From positions 806,001 through 870,000 of the forward strand of contig NC_021915.1 of NCBI RefSeq assembly GCF_000442645.1: a stretch of DNA of 64,000 bases, in the 5' to 3' direction. The position numbers were made by a program, and so were the translations under genes. The notes beneath the pieces were generated by a model that was given only the letters and a program-made list of their open reading frames with translations, was not told the DNA's origin and did not search any database. Shown one piece after another: positions 1-9,264 of this stretch. Source of the stretch: Corynebacterium maris DSM 45190. Its GTDB lineage: Bacteria; Actinomycetota; Actinomycetes; Mycobacteriales; Mycobacteriaceae. How positions within the stretch are numbered: position 1 is the first letter of the stretch; every line of letters begins with the position of its first letter.

Positions 1-6
1 GACACC

Positions 7-1497
7 ATGACGGAACCCGCTGCTGAGGCGTCGACGCGCCCGGCGACAGCCCGGCAGCCGAAGAACGGCTTAGACAAATACTTCCACATCACGGAACGGC
101 GAACCACGGTCGGCGCGGAGATCCGCGCAGGCGTGGTCACCTTCTTCGCGATGGCCTACATCATCTTGCTCAACCCGCTGATCCTGGGCACCAGCGCCGA
201 CAGCGAAGGCACCGTCTTGGGCGTCCCCCAGGTCGCCGCCGTCACCGCCTTCGCAGCCGGCGTCATGACCATCCTCTTCGGTGTCGTGGCCAAATACCCC
301 TTCGGCATCGCCGCCGGGCTCGGGCTGAACACCCTGGTCGCCGTCACCCTCGTCGGCGGACACGGCCTGACCTGGCCCGAGGCCATGGGGCTGGTCGTCA
401 TCGAGGGCATCATCATCGTCCTGCTGGCGGTCTCTGGGTTCCGCACCGCCGTGTTCCGAGCCATCCCGCAGTCCATGAAGGCGGCCATGAGCGTCGGCAT
501 CGGCGCCTTCATCGCCATCATCGGCTTCGTCGACGGCGGCTTCGTCAGCCGCGTGCCCGACGCGGCGAACACCACCGTGCCGGTGGGGCTCGGCATCGAC
601 GGCTCCATCTCCGCCTGGCCGACCGTCGTCTTCGTCTTCGGCCTGCTCCTCTGCGGCGTCCTGGTGGTCCGCAACGTCCCGGGCGGGCTGTTCATCGGCA
701 TCGTCGCCACCACCGTCTTCTCCCTGATCCTGGAGGCGGCGTTCAACATCGGCCCCTCCGTCGACGGGGAAGGCAACACCAACCCGGCCGGCTGGGGCAT
801 GGCCGTGCCCACCGCCCCGGACTCCCTCGGCGGGCTGCCCGACCTGTCGCTGTTGGGTGCGGTCGACCTGGTCGGCGCCTTCACCCGCATCGGCGTCGTG
901 GCGGCCTCCCTGCTGGTGTTCACGCTGCTGCTGGCCAACTTCTTCGACGCCATGGGCACCATGACCGGCCTCGGCCGGCAGGCGGGCCTCGCCGACGCCG
1001 ACGGCAACCTGCCCGGCATGAAGAAGGCCCTGGTCGTCGAGGGCGTCGGTGCCGTCGTCGGCGGCGCCAGCTCCGCGTCATCGAACACCGTGTTCGCGGA
1101 CTCCGCCGCCGGCATCGGCGACGGCGCCCGCACCGGCCTGGCGAACGTGGTCACCGGCCTGCTGTTCCTGCTGGCGATGTTCTTCACCCCGCTCTACGAG
1201 ATCGTCCCCATCGAGGCGGCCTCCCCGGTGCTGGTCATCGTCGGCGCCATGATGATGGGCGGCGTCCGCGACATCGACTGGTCCAAGTTCTACATCGCCC
1301 TGCCCGCCTTCCTGACCATCATGGTCATGCCGTTCACCTACTCCATCGTCAACGGCATCGGCGTCGGCTTCATCGCCTTCACCGTCATGTACGTCGCCGC
1401 CGGCAAGATCAAGGACGTCCACTGGATCATGTGGGTGATTTCCGCGCTCTTCGTGGTCTTCTTCGGCATGGACCCGATCATGGACGCACTGAACTGA
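7..1497 (+). CDS. NCS2-type (AzgA-like) purine/xanthine permease
   Basis: A 496-residue polytopic membrane protein, predicted to import purine bases (adenine, guanine or hypoxanthine) with protons, as known for the AzgA/PbuG branch of the NCS2 family. A short hydrophilic N-terminus (about residues 1-35) is followed by a dozen or more hydrophobic segments. Family-like motifs visible include GLGLNTLVAVT near residue 110 and ANFFDAMGTMTGL near residue 315. The length is normal for the branch. The start at base 7 lies so close to the window edge that the upstream control region, where a purine riboswitch would sit, cannot be seen. Its stop overlaps the start of the next gene (TGATG), so the two are probably cotranscribed. 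The exact base transported is inference. Confidence 0.88.
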   Translation: MTEPAAEASTRPATARQPKNGLDKYFHITERRTTVGAEIRAGVVTFFAMAYIILLNPLILGTSADSEGTVLGVPQVAAVTAFAAGVMTILFGVVAKYPFGIAAGLGLNTLVAVTLVGGHGLTWPEAMGLVVIEGIIIVLLAVSGFRTAVFRAIPQSMKAAMSVGIGAFIAIIGFVDGGFVSRVPDAANTTVPVGLGIDGSISAWPTVVFVFGLLLCGVLVVRNVPGGLFIGIVATTVFSLILEAAFNIGPSVDGEGNTNPAGWGMAVPTAPDSLGGLPDLSLLGAVDLVGAFTRIGVVAASLLVFTLLLANFFDAMGTMTGLGRQAGLADADGNLPGMKKALVVEGVGAVVGGASSASSNTVFADSAAGIGDGARTGLANVVTGLLFLLAMFFTPLYEIVPIEAASPVLVIVGAMMMGGVRDIDWSKFYIALPAFLTIMVMPFTYSIVNGIGVGFIAFTVMYVAAGKIKDVHWIMWVISALFVVFFGMDPIMDALN

Positions 1498-2339
1498 TGC
1501 GCGTCCGCATCGAGGATCCCGCCGACCCCCGTCTGGACGACGTCCGCGACCTCAACCACTCCGACAACCGGCCCGACCTGCCCGGGGGCAAAGGGTTGAT
1601 CGTCGCGGAAGGCCCGCTCGTGGTCTCCCGCCTGCTGGCCTCCCGCTTCCCGGTCCGCACCTTGGTGGGCTTCCCGAGCAAACTCGACGCCTACCTGGCC
1701 GAGCACGAGGTCCCCGACGACGTCGACGTCTACGAGGTCTCCCGCGAGGTGCTGGCGGACGCCGCCGGATTCGACCTGCACCGCGGCCTGCTGGCCACCG
1801 CTGTCCGGGCTCCGGAGCCGACGGTGGACGACGTCCTCGCGAAGGCCCGCACCGTCGTCGTGCTGGAGGGGGTGGGCGACCACGAAAACATCGGCGCCCT
1901 CTTCCGCAACGCCGCCGGCATGGGCGTCGACGCCGTCCTCTTCGGCAACGGCTGCGCCGACCCCCTGTACCGCCGCAGCGTGCGCGTGTCCATGGGCCAT
2001 GTGCTGCGCACCCCGTTCGCCCACCTGGAGGGCACCCACACCACCTGGCAGCGCAGCCTCGCACAGCTTCGCGACGCCGGATACCGCCTCGTCTCCATGA
2101 CGCCCGCGGGCGAGGTCACCCTCGCCGAAGCGCTCGTCGACGAGGCCGGCGCCCCCTGGGGGAAGCTCGCCCTGCTGGTCGGCGGGGAAGGGCCAGGGCT
2201 GACCGAACACGCCATGCGCGCCACCGACGCCCGCGCCATGATCCCCATGGCCCCCGGCACGGACTCCCTCAACGTGGCCACCAGCGCGGCGGTCGCCTTC
2301 TACGAACGCGACCGCTCGCTGCGTCACCGATCCGTGTAG
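1497..2339 (+). CDS. SpoU/TrmH-family RNA 2'-O-methyltransferase
   Basis: A 280-aa SAM-dependent RNA ribose methyltransferase of the SPOUT superfamily. The C-terminal half holds the three family motifs: NIGALFRNAAGMGVDAVLF (motif 1, near residue 137), LLVGGEGPGL (motif 2) and IPMAPGTDSLNVATSAAVAFYE (motif 3, near the end), which together form the SAM-binding knot. The N-terminal half is the substrate-binding region. The reading frame is open further upstream, but the ATG at 1497 overlaps the stop of the permease gene and gives a normal family start, so I chose it. The target nucleotide (tRNA or 23S rRNA) cannot be told from sequence. The 3' end overlaps the convergent DUF6928 gene by 16 bp. 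Confidence 0.85.
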   Translation: MRVRIEDPADPRLDDVRDLNHSDNRPDLPGGKGLIVAEGPLVVSRLLASRFPVRTLVGFPSKLDAYLAEHEVPDDVDVYEVSREVLADAAGFDLHRGLLATAVRAPEPTVDDVLAKARTVVVLEGVGDHENIGALFRNAAGMGVDAVLFGNGCADPLYRRSVRVSMGHVLRTPFAHLEGTHTTWQRSLAQLRDAGYRLVSMTPAGEVTLAEALVDEAGAPWGKLALLVGGEGPGLTEHAMRATDARAMIPMAPGTDSLNVATSAAVAFYERDRSLRHRSV

Positions 2340-3217
2340 CGGATCTTCTCGTTGACGGTGCGCAGCAGCTCCTTGGCCCGGCGCCCCGCCCCGCGCCCGA
2401 CCCGCTTGACCAGGGCGCCGGTGGCGCGGAAAAACTGCCGGAACTCATCGCCCGTGGCCTCGCCGGTGTCGACCCCGCTGGAATAATCGTCGTAGTCCGC
2501 GTGCGCCGGCCCCAGGCGGAGCTTCTCCGCCGACCCGCTGGCCAAGTTCCCCACGTCCAGCTCCGCCCGCTTCTCCGGGACGTCCAGCCGCGGCTCCGGA
2601 CGGCCGTCCACCGCGTAGCCCACCACGTGAATGTCGGGGCCCTCCGGCGACACATCGACCCCGAGCCACGAGCGCTGCGCCTCCGCGACCAGGTCCGGCG
2701 GATCGAAGGGGAGGGACAACCCTCCCAACTGCTCGTTCATCTCACCCGCCCAATAGGGACTTTCAAACGGCTCCGGCAGACCCACATCCTCGAACATCAC
2801 GTCGCGCACCGCGCACAAAGAACGCTTCAACACCCCGTCTTCCCAATGCGCGAAACCCCCGAAACCCGCCTCGTCGTCCACCGCAAAGGCGTACAGATCC
2901 CGGGCGGGGGCGGAAGACAACAGCCGAGAGTCCACGTCCGAGAGACGGCGCAGGTCGGTGAGCCACGTATGGACCACAGTCACGCCTGGGAAACCCGCGA
3001 CGTAGAATTCACCCTCCGACGCCGGCGCCGAACGGTTCAACGGAAACTGCCCGATCGGGGTGATCGGCCACCGCGGGTTCAACTGGGCCAGATACTTACG
3101 GCCGAAACCGCGGTCGGCTTTGGGTTCCTCCCGCAAAATCGCGCCGGGGTCCTCCGCGGTGACGAACCACAGCGTGATGGCGATCGGGGACTGTTGAGAA
3201 TCACTGGTGGTGGCCAT
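2324..3217 (-). CDS. DUF6928-like conserved actinobacterial protein
   Basis: A 297-aa soluble protein without signal peptide or membrane segment. It resembles the DUF6928 family, known mainly from Corynebacterium and relatives and without assigned function. The first 30 residues form a hydrophobic strand followed by a charged region (MATTSDSQQSPIAITLWFVT then EDPGAILREEPK). The middle contains a tryptophan-rich stretch (HTWLTDL, FAHWEDGVLKR). The gene lies 21 bp downstream of sepH on the same strand, so the two probably share a transcript. An AGGGAT stretch 8 nt before the ATG is a plausible ribosome site. The neighbour SepH acts in division, but no direct link is implied. The family call is from memory of its sequence features. 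Confidence 0.6.
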   Translation of the reverse strand: MATTSDSQQSPIAITLWFVTAEDPGAILREEPKADRGFGRKYLAQLNPRWPITPIGQFPLNRSAPASEGEFYVAGFPGVTVVHTWLTDLRRLSDVDSRLLSSAPARDLYAFAVDDEAGFGGFAHWEDGVLKRSLCAVRDVMFEDVGLPEPFESPYWAGEMNEQLGGLSLPFDPPDLVAEAQRSWLGVDVSPEGPDIHVVGYAVDGRPEPRLDVPEKRAELDVGNLASGSAEKLRLGPAHADYDDYSSGVDTGEATGDEFRQFFRATGALVKRVGRGAGRRAKELLRTVNEKIRYTDR

Positions 3218-3238
3218 GGTGGGGATCCCTGTCTGTCT

Positions 3239-4213
3239 TTATTGCTTCGGACGCTTCGTGTTGGCACGCACGCCGAGCAGCACGTCCTCCCAGTGCGGTG
3301 TGACGGCCTTGCGGCGACGTTTCGACGGGGCGGCCTGCGGCTCGGGATCAGGTTCCACGTCGTCTCCCTCCACGGTGTCCGGCGCCGGATCAGCGGGTGC
3401 AGGGGCTTCAGCACGGTCGTCGACTTCCTCGACTACCTCGACGTCCCGCTCCTGCGGCTCCTCGCGCGCCTCCACGTCGACGTCGTCGAAGCTGTCCTCC
3501 CGTTGCCTGTGGCTCTCCTCATAGCGTTCGCCCCGGCCCACCGAGGTCAGGGTGCGCACCGGCTGAACGAAGTTGGGGTCGGTGAGGTCCGCCGCCACCG
3601 GATTGAGCGCCTCGGCCGTCGGCTGCGGGGAATTGAATCCACGAACCCGCCAGTCGGCGGAATTTTCGCTCAGCCCCGCTTGCCAGCTGATGCGCACGAT
3701 CCAATCGCCGCCGGGTTCCCGGAACGCGTCCCACTCCGAATCCGCGAGACTGTGCCCACGGGCGCCGAACGCCGCGGCGAGCACCTCCCACAGGGTCAGT
3801 TTCGCGGGGCCGTCCTCGCGGACCGGGTGCGACTGCCTCGCCAGCTCCGCGATGCGGGAACGTTCCAACAACACAGGGTGGGCGTAGGGCTCGATGCGGG
3901 AGAGGGGCACCCCCATTTCGTCGGCGAGATCCTCCGGCGTCGCGCCGGCACGGATGCGTGCCTGGATGTCCCGCGGGCGCAGCGACAACGTCTCAGCGGG
4001 CGGCTGCTCCTTGGTCGGCGGCTTGCTCACGCCCGCCGGCCGGTGCTCGACGGGTTTCGGCTCGTCGGCCGGCAGCAGGGAAAGCAGCTCCTCGGTCACG
4101 GGCAGCGCATAATCGGTTCCGTCTGTGTCGCGCAGAACCAGAAGACGCTGGTCGGGCTGGTCGGGCCCGTCCGTTTGGCCGTCCGTGATACGAACGAGGA
4201 AAAGCTCGCGCAT
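3239..4213 (-). CDS. sepH: Septation protein SepH (DUF3071)
   Basis: A 324-aa protein. SepH of Streptomyces and Mycobacterium binds FtsZ and stimulates its assembly during division. The N-terminal domain starts MRELFLVRITDGQ; a helix-turn-helix-like region follows around residues 95-125 (RPRDIQARIRAGATPEDLADEMG). A tryptophan-rich block (about 170-215, with DWIVRISWQAG) ends the folded DUF3071 region. The C-terminal third is disordered, rich in D/E then basic (KRRRKAV), with short conserved ends as in known SepH proteins. The open frame runs far upstream, but the ATG at 4213 is preceded by AAGAAGGG about 9 nt upstream and matches the family N-terminus. DUF6928 follows on the same strand; serC lies upstream behind a terminator. 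Confidence 0.85.
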   Translation of the reverse strand: MRELFLVRITDGQTDGPDQPDQRLLVLRDTDGTDYALPVTEELLSLLPADEPKPVEHRPAGVSKPPTKEQPPAETLSLRPRDIQARIRAGATPEDLADEMGVPLSRIEPYAHPVLLERSRIAELARQSHPVREDGPAKLTLWEVLAAAFGARGHSLADSEWDAFREPGGDWIVRISWQAGLSENSADWRVRGFNSPQPTAEALNPVAADLTDPNFVQPVRTLTSVGRGERYEESHRQREDSFDDVDVEAREEPQERDVEVVEEVDDRAEAPAPADPAPDTVEGDDVEPDPEPQAAPSKRRRKAVTPHWEDVLLGVRANTKRPKQ

Positions 4214-4287
4214 GCGTTCATCCCTTCTTGCTGGAGCGACAGTCGCCGAACATGGAATCCGGCTGATCTTTCCCCAGCCTAATGCAG

Positions 4288-4318
4288 AAAAGCGCCGAGC
4301 CTTGCCAGACTCGGCGCT
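4288..4318 (-). terminator. Rho-independent terminator of serC
   Basis: The 9-bp inverted repeat 4291-4299 / 4310-4318 (AGCGCCGAG and its complement) has a 10-nt loop and is followed on the minus strand by TTTTCTGC. It lies directly after the serC stop and before sepH, so sepH needs its own promoter or read-through. Confidence 0.75.
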
Positions 4319-4335
4319 CGTGCGTCCGGCAAGGA

Positions 4336-5940
<1,605 letters not shown>

Positions 5941-7236
5941 GTGGCAACTGACAACAAGGACAAGGCCGTACTTCACTACTCCGGTGGCGAGTACGAAATG
6001 GATATCATGCACGCCACGGAAGGCAACGACGGCGTTGTGCTCGGCAAGATGCTGGGTGAGACCGGCCTGGTCACCTTCGACCCGGGCTACGTGTCCACCG
6101 GTTCCACGGAATCGAAGATCACCTACATCGACGGTGACGCCGGTGTTCTGCGTTACCGCGGTTACGACATCGCTGAGCTGGCGGAAAAGTGCACCTTCAA
6201 CGAGGTCTCTTACCTGCTGATCCATGGCGAACTGCCGACCCTGGACCAGCTGCACGAGTTCAACAACGGCATCCGCCGCCACACCCTGCTGGACGAGGAC
6301 TTCAAGTCCCAGTTCAACGTGTTCCCGCGCGACGCCCACCCGATGTCCGTGCTGGCGTCCTCGGTCAACATTCTGTCGACCTACTACCAGGACCAGCTGG
6401 ACCCGAAGAGCGAGGCGGACCTGAACAAGGCCACCACGCGTCTGATGGCCAAGGTCCCGATGCTGGCGGCATACGCTCACCGTGCCTCCAAGGGCACCCC
6501 GTACATGTACCCGGACAACTCGCTGAACGCCCGCGAGAACTTCCTGCGCATGATGTTCGGCTACCCGACCGAGCCGTACGAGATCGACCCGATCCTGGTC
6601 AAGGCCCTGGACAAGCTGCTGATCCTGCACGCCGACCACGAGCAGAACTGTTCCACCTCGACCGTGCGCATGATCGCTTCCGCAGGCGCGAACATGTTCG
6701 TCTCCGTCGCCGGCGGCATCAACGCCCTCTCCGGCCCGCTGCACGGCGGCGCCAACCAGGCCGTCCTGGAAATGCTCGAGGACATCCAGAACAACCACGG
6801 CGGCGACGCCACCGAGTTCATGGACAAGGTCAAGAACAAGGTCGACGGCGTTCGTCTGATGGGCTTCGGCCACCGCGTGTACAAGAACTACGACCCGCGC
6901 GCCCAGATCGTCAAGGACCTGGCGCACGAGGTGCTGGAGCACCTCGGCGGCGACGAGCTGCTGGACCTGGCCCTCAAGCTCGAGGAGATCGCGCTCGCCG
7001 ACGAGTACTTCATCGAGCGCAAGCTGTACCCGAACGTGGACTTCTACACCGGCCTGATCTACCGCGCCATGGGTTTCCCGACGGACTTCTTCACCGTCCT
7101 GTTCGCCATTGGCCGCCTGCCGGGCTGGATCGCCCACTACCGCGAGCAGATCGAGATGAACTCCAAGATCAACCGCCCGCGTCAGATCTACACCGGCGAA
7201 ACCCTGCGCACCGTTACCCCGCGTGAGGACCGCTAA
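5941..7236 (+). CDS. gltA: Citrate synthase
   Basis: A 431-aa type II-like citrate synthase that condenses acetyl-CoA and oxaloacetate at the entry of the TCA cycle. The catalytic regions are intact: HADHEQNCSTSTVR, then SGPLHGGANQAV with the first catalytic His, then GFGHRVYKNYDPRA with the second His, and a conserved Asp nearer the C-terminus. It is very close to the C. glutamicum protein over its whole length. I chose the GTG at 5941 because GAAAGG lies 6 nt upstream. An in-frame upstream start at 5908 would add 11 residues and would put that ribosome site inside the gene. A long terminator hairpin follows, then fkbP, the same order as in C. glutamicum. Confidence 0.96.
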   Translation: MATDNKDKAVLHYSGGEYEMDIMHATEGNDGVVLGKMLGETGLVTFDPGYVSTGSTESKITYIDGDAGVLRYRGYDIAELAEKCTFNEVSYLLIHGELPTLDQLHEFNNGIRRHTLLDEDFKSQFNVFPRDAHPMSVLASSVNILSTYYQDQLDPKSEADLNKATTRLMAKVPMLAAYAHRASKGTPYMYPDNSLNARENFLRMMFGYPTEPYEIDPILVKALDKLLILHADHEQNCSTSTVRMIASAGANMFVSVAGGINALSGPLHGGANQAVLEMLEDIQNNHGGDATEFMDKVKNKVDGVRLMGFGHRVYKNYDPRAQIVKDLAHEVLEHLGGDELLDLALKLEEIALADEYFIERKLYPNVDFYTGLIYRAMGFPTDFFTVLFAIGRLPGWIAHYREQIEMNSKINRPRQIYTGETLRTVTPREDR

Positions 7237-7254
7237 CCGCACGGCGTAACCCCC

Positions 7255-7310
7255 GACCGGGCTCGCTTCGGCCTATAATGGCTCGAAGCGAGCCCGGTCG
7301 CATTGTTTTT
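7255..7310 (+). terminator. gltA terminator with a TATAAT box in its loop
   Basis: A perfect 16-bp inverted repeat, 7255-7270 / 7284-7299, is extended by GCC/GGC around the loop and followed by a T-rich run at 7303-7310 (TGTTTTT). The loop sequence is exactly TATAAT (7274-7279). Confidence 0.85.
7274..7279 (+). promoter_or_regulatory. Possible -10 box for fkbP inside the gltA terminator loop
   Basis: TATAAT matches the sigma-70 -10 consensus exactly and lies 69 nt before the fkbP start. No good -35 is seen 16-18 bp upstream (the region is CCCCGACC). Corynebacterial promoters often lack a strong -35. The use as a promoter is inference. Confidence 0.4.
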
Positions 7311-7347
7311 CAGACCTTCATCCAGATACTCCTGAGGAGAATATTCC

Positions 7348-7707
7348 ATGGACAAGCCGATCATTGAACCCCTGTCCGGCCCCGCCCCGACCGATGTGGA
7401 CGCCACCGACCTGGTGGTCGGCGACGGAGCAGAGGCGCAGGCCGGCGGCGTTGTCGAAGTGCACTATGTGGGCGTCGATTTCGAGAGCGGCCAGGAGTTC
7501 GATTCGTCGTGGGACCGCGGCCAGTCGATTGAGTTCCCCCTGACCGGCCTCATCGCCGGCTGGCAGGAAGGCATCCCCGGCATGCGTGTCGGCGGCCGCC
7601 GACAGCTGGTCATCCCGCCAGAGAAGGCCTACGGCCCGGCGGGCGGCGGTCACCCGCTGGCGGGTCGCACGCTGGTCTTCGTCATCGACCTGCTCAGCGT
7701 CAACTAG
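7348..7707 (+). CDS. fkbP: FKBP-type peptidyl-prolyl cis-trans isomerase
   Basis: A 119-aa protein consisting of a single FKBP domain, with no signal peptide, so it acts in the cytoplasm on proline bonds of folding proteins. Family motifs are present: VEVHYVGVDFESGQEFDSSWDRG, FPLTGLIAGWQEGIPGMRVGGRR and IPPEKAYGP, followed by LVFVIDLLSV at the end. The start is supported by AGGAGAATATTCC upstream of the ATG. It sits just after gltA, a conserved arrangement in Corynebacterium. The aldo/keto reductase gene begins 16 bp downstream on the same strand, so the two are probably cotranscribed. Confidence 0.93.
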   Translation: MDKPIIEPLSGPAPTDVDATDLVVGDGAEAQAGGVVEVHYVGVDFESGQEFDSSWDRGQSIEFPLTGLIAGWQEGIPGMRVGGRRQLVIPPEKAYGPAGGGHPLAGRTLVFVIDLLSVN

Positions 7708-7723
7708 GAGACCAGGAGCCGCC

Positions 7724-8584
7724 ATGAGTGCTGAGGGCCGTGCTATCCCGACGGTGACGTTGAACGACGGTAAAGAGATGCCGCTGATCGGTCTGGGCAC
7801 CAGCAAGTTGCTCGACGACGAGGCCGTCCGAGTCGTCCGCACCGCCATCGACCTCGGGTACCGGCACTTCGACACGGCCTCCCGGTACGGCAACGAGGGG
7901 GCGTTGGGGCGGGCTTTCGCGGAGGCGATCGCCGCCGGTGACGTCACCCGCGAAGAACTGTTCATCACCTCCAAGGCGTGGCATGACGAGCAGGGCGCGG
8001 AACAGGTGCAGGAAGCGTTTCACGGCTCTCTGCGCCGTCTGGGCCTGGAGTTCCTCGACATGTACATGATCCACTGGCCGTGGCCGCAGGCGGGCCGCTA
8101 CAACGAGACGTTTGGGGCGATGGCCCAACTGCAGGGGCTGGGCCTCATCCAGTGCCTCGGGGTGGCTAACTTCCCGGCGGAGACGCTGGCGGAGCTCATC
8201 GCGGCCACCGGCATCACGCCCGTGGTCAATCAGGTGGAGGCGCACGTCGGTTTCACGCAGTCGGAGCTGGCGGCGGAGCACGAGCGTCTCGGAGTGGTCA
8301 CGGAGGCCTGGTACCCGTTGGCGAAGGGCAGGGTTCTGACTGACCCGGACGTCAAGGCCATCGGCGCCGCAGTAGGGGCGTCCCCAGCCCAGGTGGCCTT
8401 GCGTTACCTGCTGCAGCTCGGTTATTCCATCATCCCCAAATCTGCGTCGGCGGAGCGGCTGGGGGAAAACCTCGGTGTGCTGGATTTCCGCCTCAAACGC
8501 GATCACATGGAGACGATCGCCCGATTGGACGCGACGGGCGCCTATGGCCGGATGGGGCAAGACCCCGAAGAGTTCCCCGGCTGA
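7724..8584 (+). CDS. Aldo/keto reductase (2,5-diketo-gluconate reductase type)
   Basis: A 286-aa NADPH-dependent oxidoreductase with a TIM-barrel fold. The catalytic tetrad can be read directly: Asp and Tyr in HFDTASRYGNE, Lys in FITSKAWH, His in MIHWPWP. The cofactor-binding C-terminus SIIPKSASAERLGENL is also present. The substrate is unknown; the family reduces small aldehydes and ketones such as methylglyoxal or 2,5-diketo-gluconate. The reading frame is open further upstream within fkbP, but the ATG at 7724, preceded by AGGAG, gives the usual N-terminus (PTVTLNDGKEMPLIGLGT). It follows fkbP by 16 bp and ends at a strong hairpin. Confidence 0.9.
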   Translation: MSAEGRAIPTVTLNDGKEMPLIGLGTSKLLDDEAVRVVRTAIDLGYRHFDTASRYGNEGALGRAFAEAIAAGDVTREELFITSKAWHDEQGAEQVQEAFHGSLRRLGLEFLDMYMIHWPWPQAGRYNETFGAMAQLQGLGLIQCLGVANFPAETLAELIAATGITPVVNQVEAHVGFTQSELAAEHERLGVVTEAWYPLAKGRVLTDPDVKAIGAAVGASPAQVALRYLLQLGYSIIPKSASAERLGENLGVLDFRLKRDHMETIARLDATGAYGRMGQDPEEFPG

Positions 8585-8599
8585 TCATATTTCTTTGAC

Positions 8600-8640
8600 G
8601 GCCCCCTGCTTTCGCTGAAGCGACGGCAGGGGGCCGTTGT
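8600..8640 (+). terminator. Terminator after the aldo/keto reductase gene
   Basis: A perfect 10-bp inverted repeat, 8600-8609 / 8626-8635 (GGCCCCCTGC and its complement), with a further small stem TTCGC/GCGA in the loop and a short T-containing tail. It lies 16 bp after the stop. Confidence 0.65.
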
Positions 8641-8898
8641 CGTTGGGGCAGGGGGTGGCGCGGGGGTGAGGGGGCGTCGGCTGCGCAGCGTAAAGGCGGG
8701 GGATGGGGGGAAACTTTGGTTGGTGTCTGGCGTTCTCCTGTCAAACTGGTCGACAGCGGGGCAGAGCGTGAGGTTTACTTCAGAGTAGCTCGAATGTGAA
8801 GATCAACACTTTCATTTGAGGTTCGTTGAAAGCCAACAAAATCTGTCGATAGTCCACCGGCGTCACAGCCGGGGCACGATACGCGAAAGGTGTAGAGG
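8641..8898. other. Upstream region of the DUF485-mctC operon
   Basis: 258 bp without a gene. It becomes A/T richer after 8770 (for example CAACACTTTCATTTGAGG), as expected for a promoter. The C. glutamicum mctC operon is known to be controlled by RamA and RamB; I could not place their boxes with confidence. Confidence 0.35.
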
Positions 8899-9261
8899 TT
8901 GAGCACCAGAGATTCAGCTAATCCGCAGGAAGCGGTGAGGGCTCCGGTTCGCCGAGAACCCACCTCGGAAGAGTTCACCGCCATGCGCAACAGCGACCAG
9001 TTCCAGAAACTGCGCAGCACATACCGCAAATTCACCTTCCCCATGTCCGTCGCGTTTTTCCTGTGGTTCGCCGTCTACGTCTTCACGGCCGTCTACGCCG
9101 CAGAGTGGATGGCGCAGCCGTTGTGGGGGCTGAACGTCGGCATCTGGTTCGGTCTGGCGCAGTTCGTCACCACGTTCCTGATCACGTTCCTGTACGTCGT
9201 CTACGCGAACAAGAACATCGAGCCGCAGGCAGCGGCCATTCGCGAAGCAATGGAGGATTAA
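8899..9261 (+). CDS. DUF485 inner-membrane protein, partner of the MctC transporter
   Basis: A 120-aa protein with two hydrophobic segments (about residues 48-70 and 83-106) and a hydrophilic N-terminus, typical of DUF485 proteins that accompany acetate/pyruvate sodium symporters (YjcH with ActP in E. coli). The start is TTG at 8899, which is unusual, but it is preceded by GTAGAGG and no ATG in frame precedes the conserved region (SEEFTAMRNSDQFQKL). The gene lies 3 bp upstream of the symporter gene, so the two form an operon. Its exact role is not known; it may help assembly or transport activity. Confidence 0.87.
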   Translation: MSTRDSANPQEAVRAPVRREPTSEEFTAMRNSDQFQKLRSTYRKFTFPMSVAFFLWFAVYVFTAVYAAEWMAQPLWGLNVGIWFGLAQFVTTFLITFLYVVYANKNIEPQAAAIREAMED

Positions 9262-9264
9262 CCC

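Noticed and set aside
2501..4282. A 593-codon open frame on the plus strand across sepH and the DUF6928 gene
   Set aside because: No domain is recognisable, and composition is that of an antisense frame; the minus-strand genes have clear families and ribosome sites.
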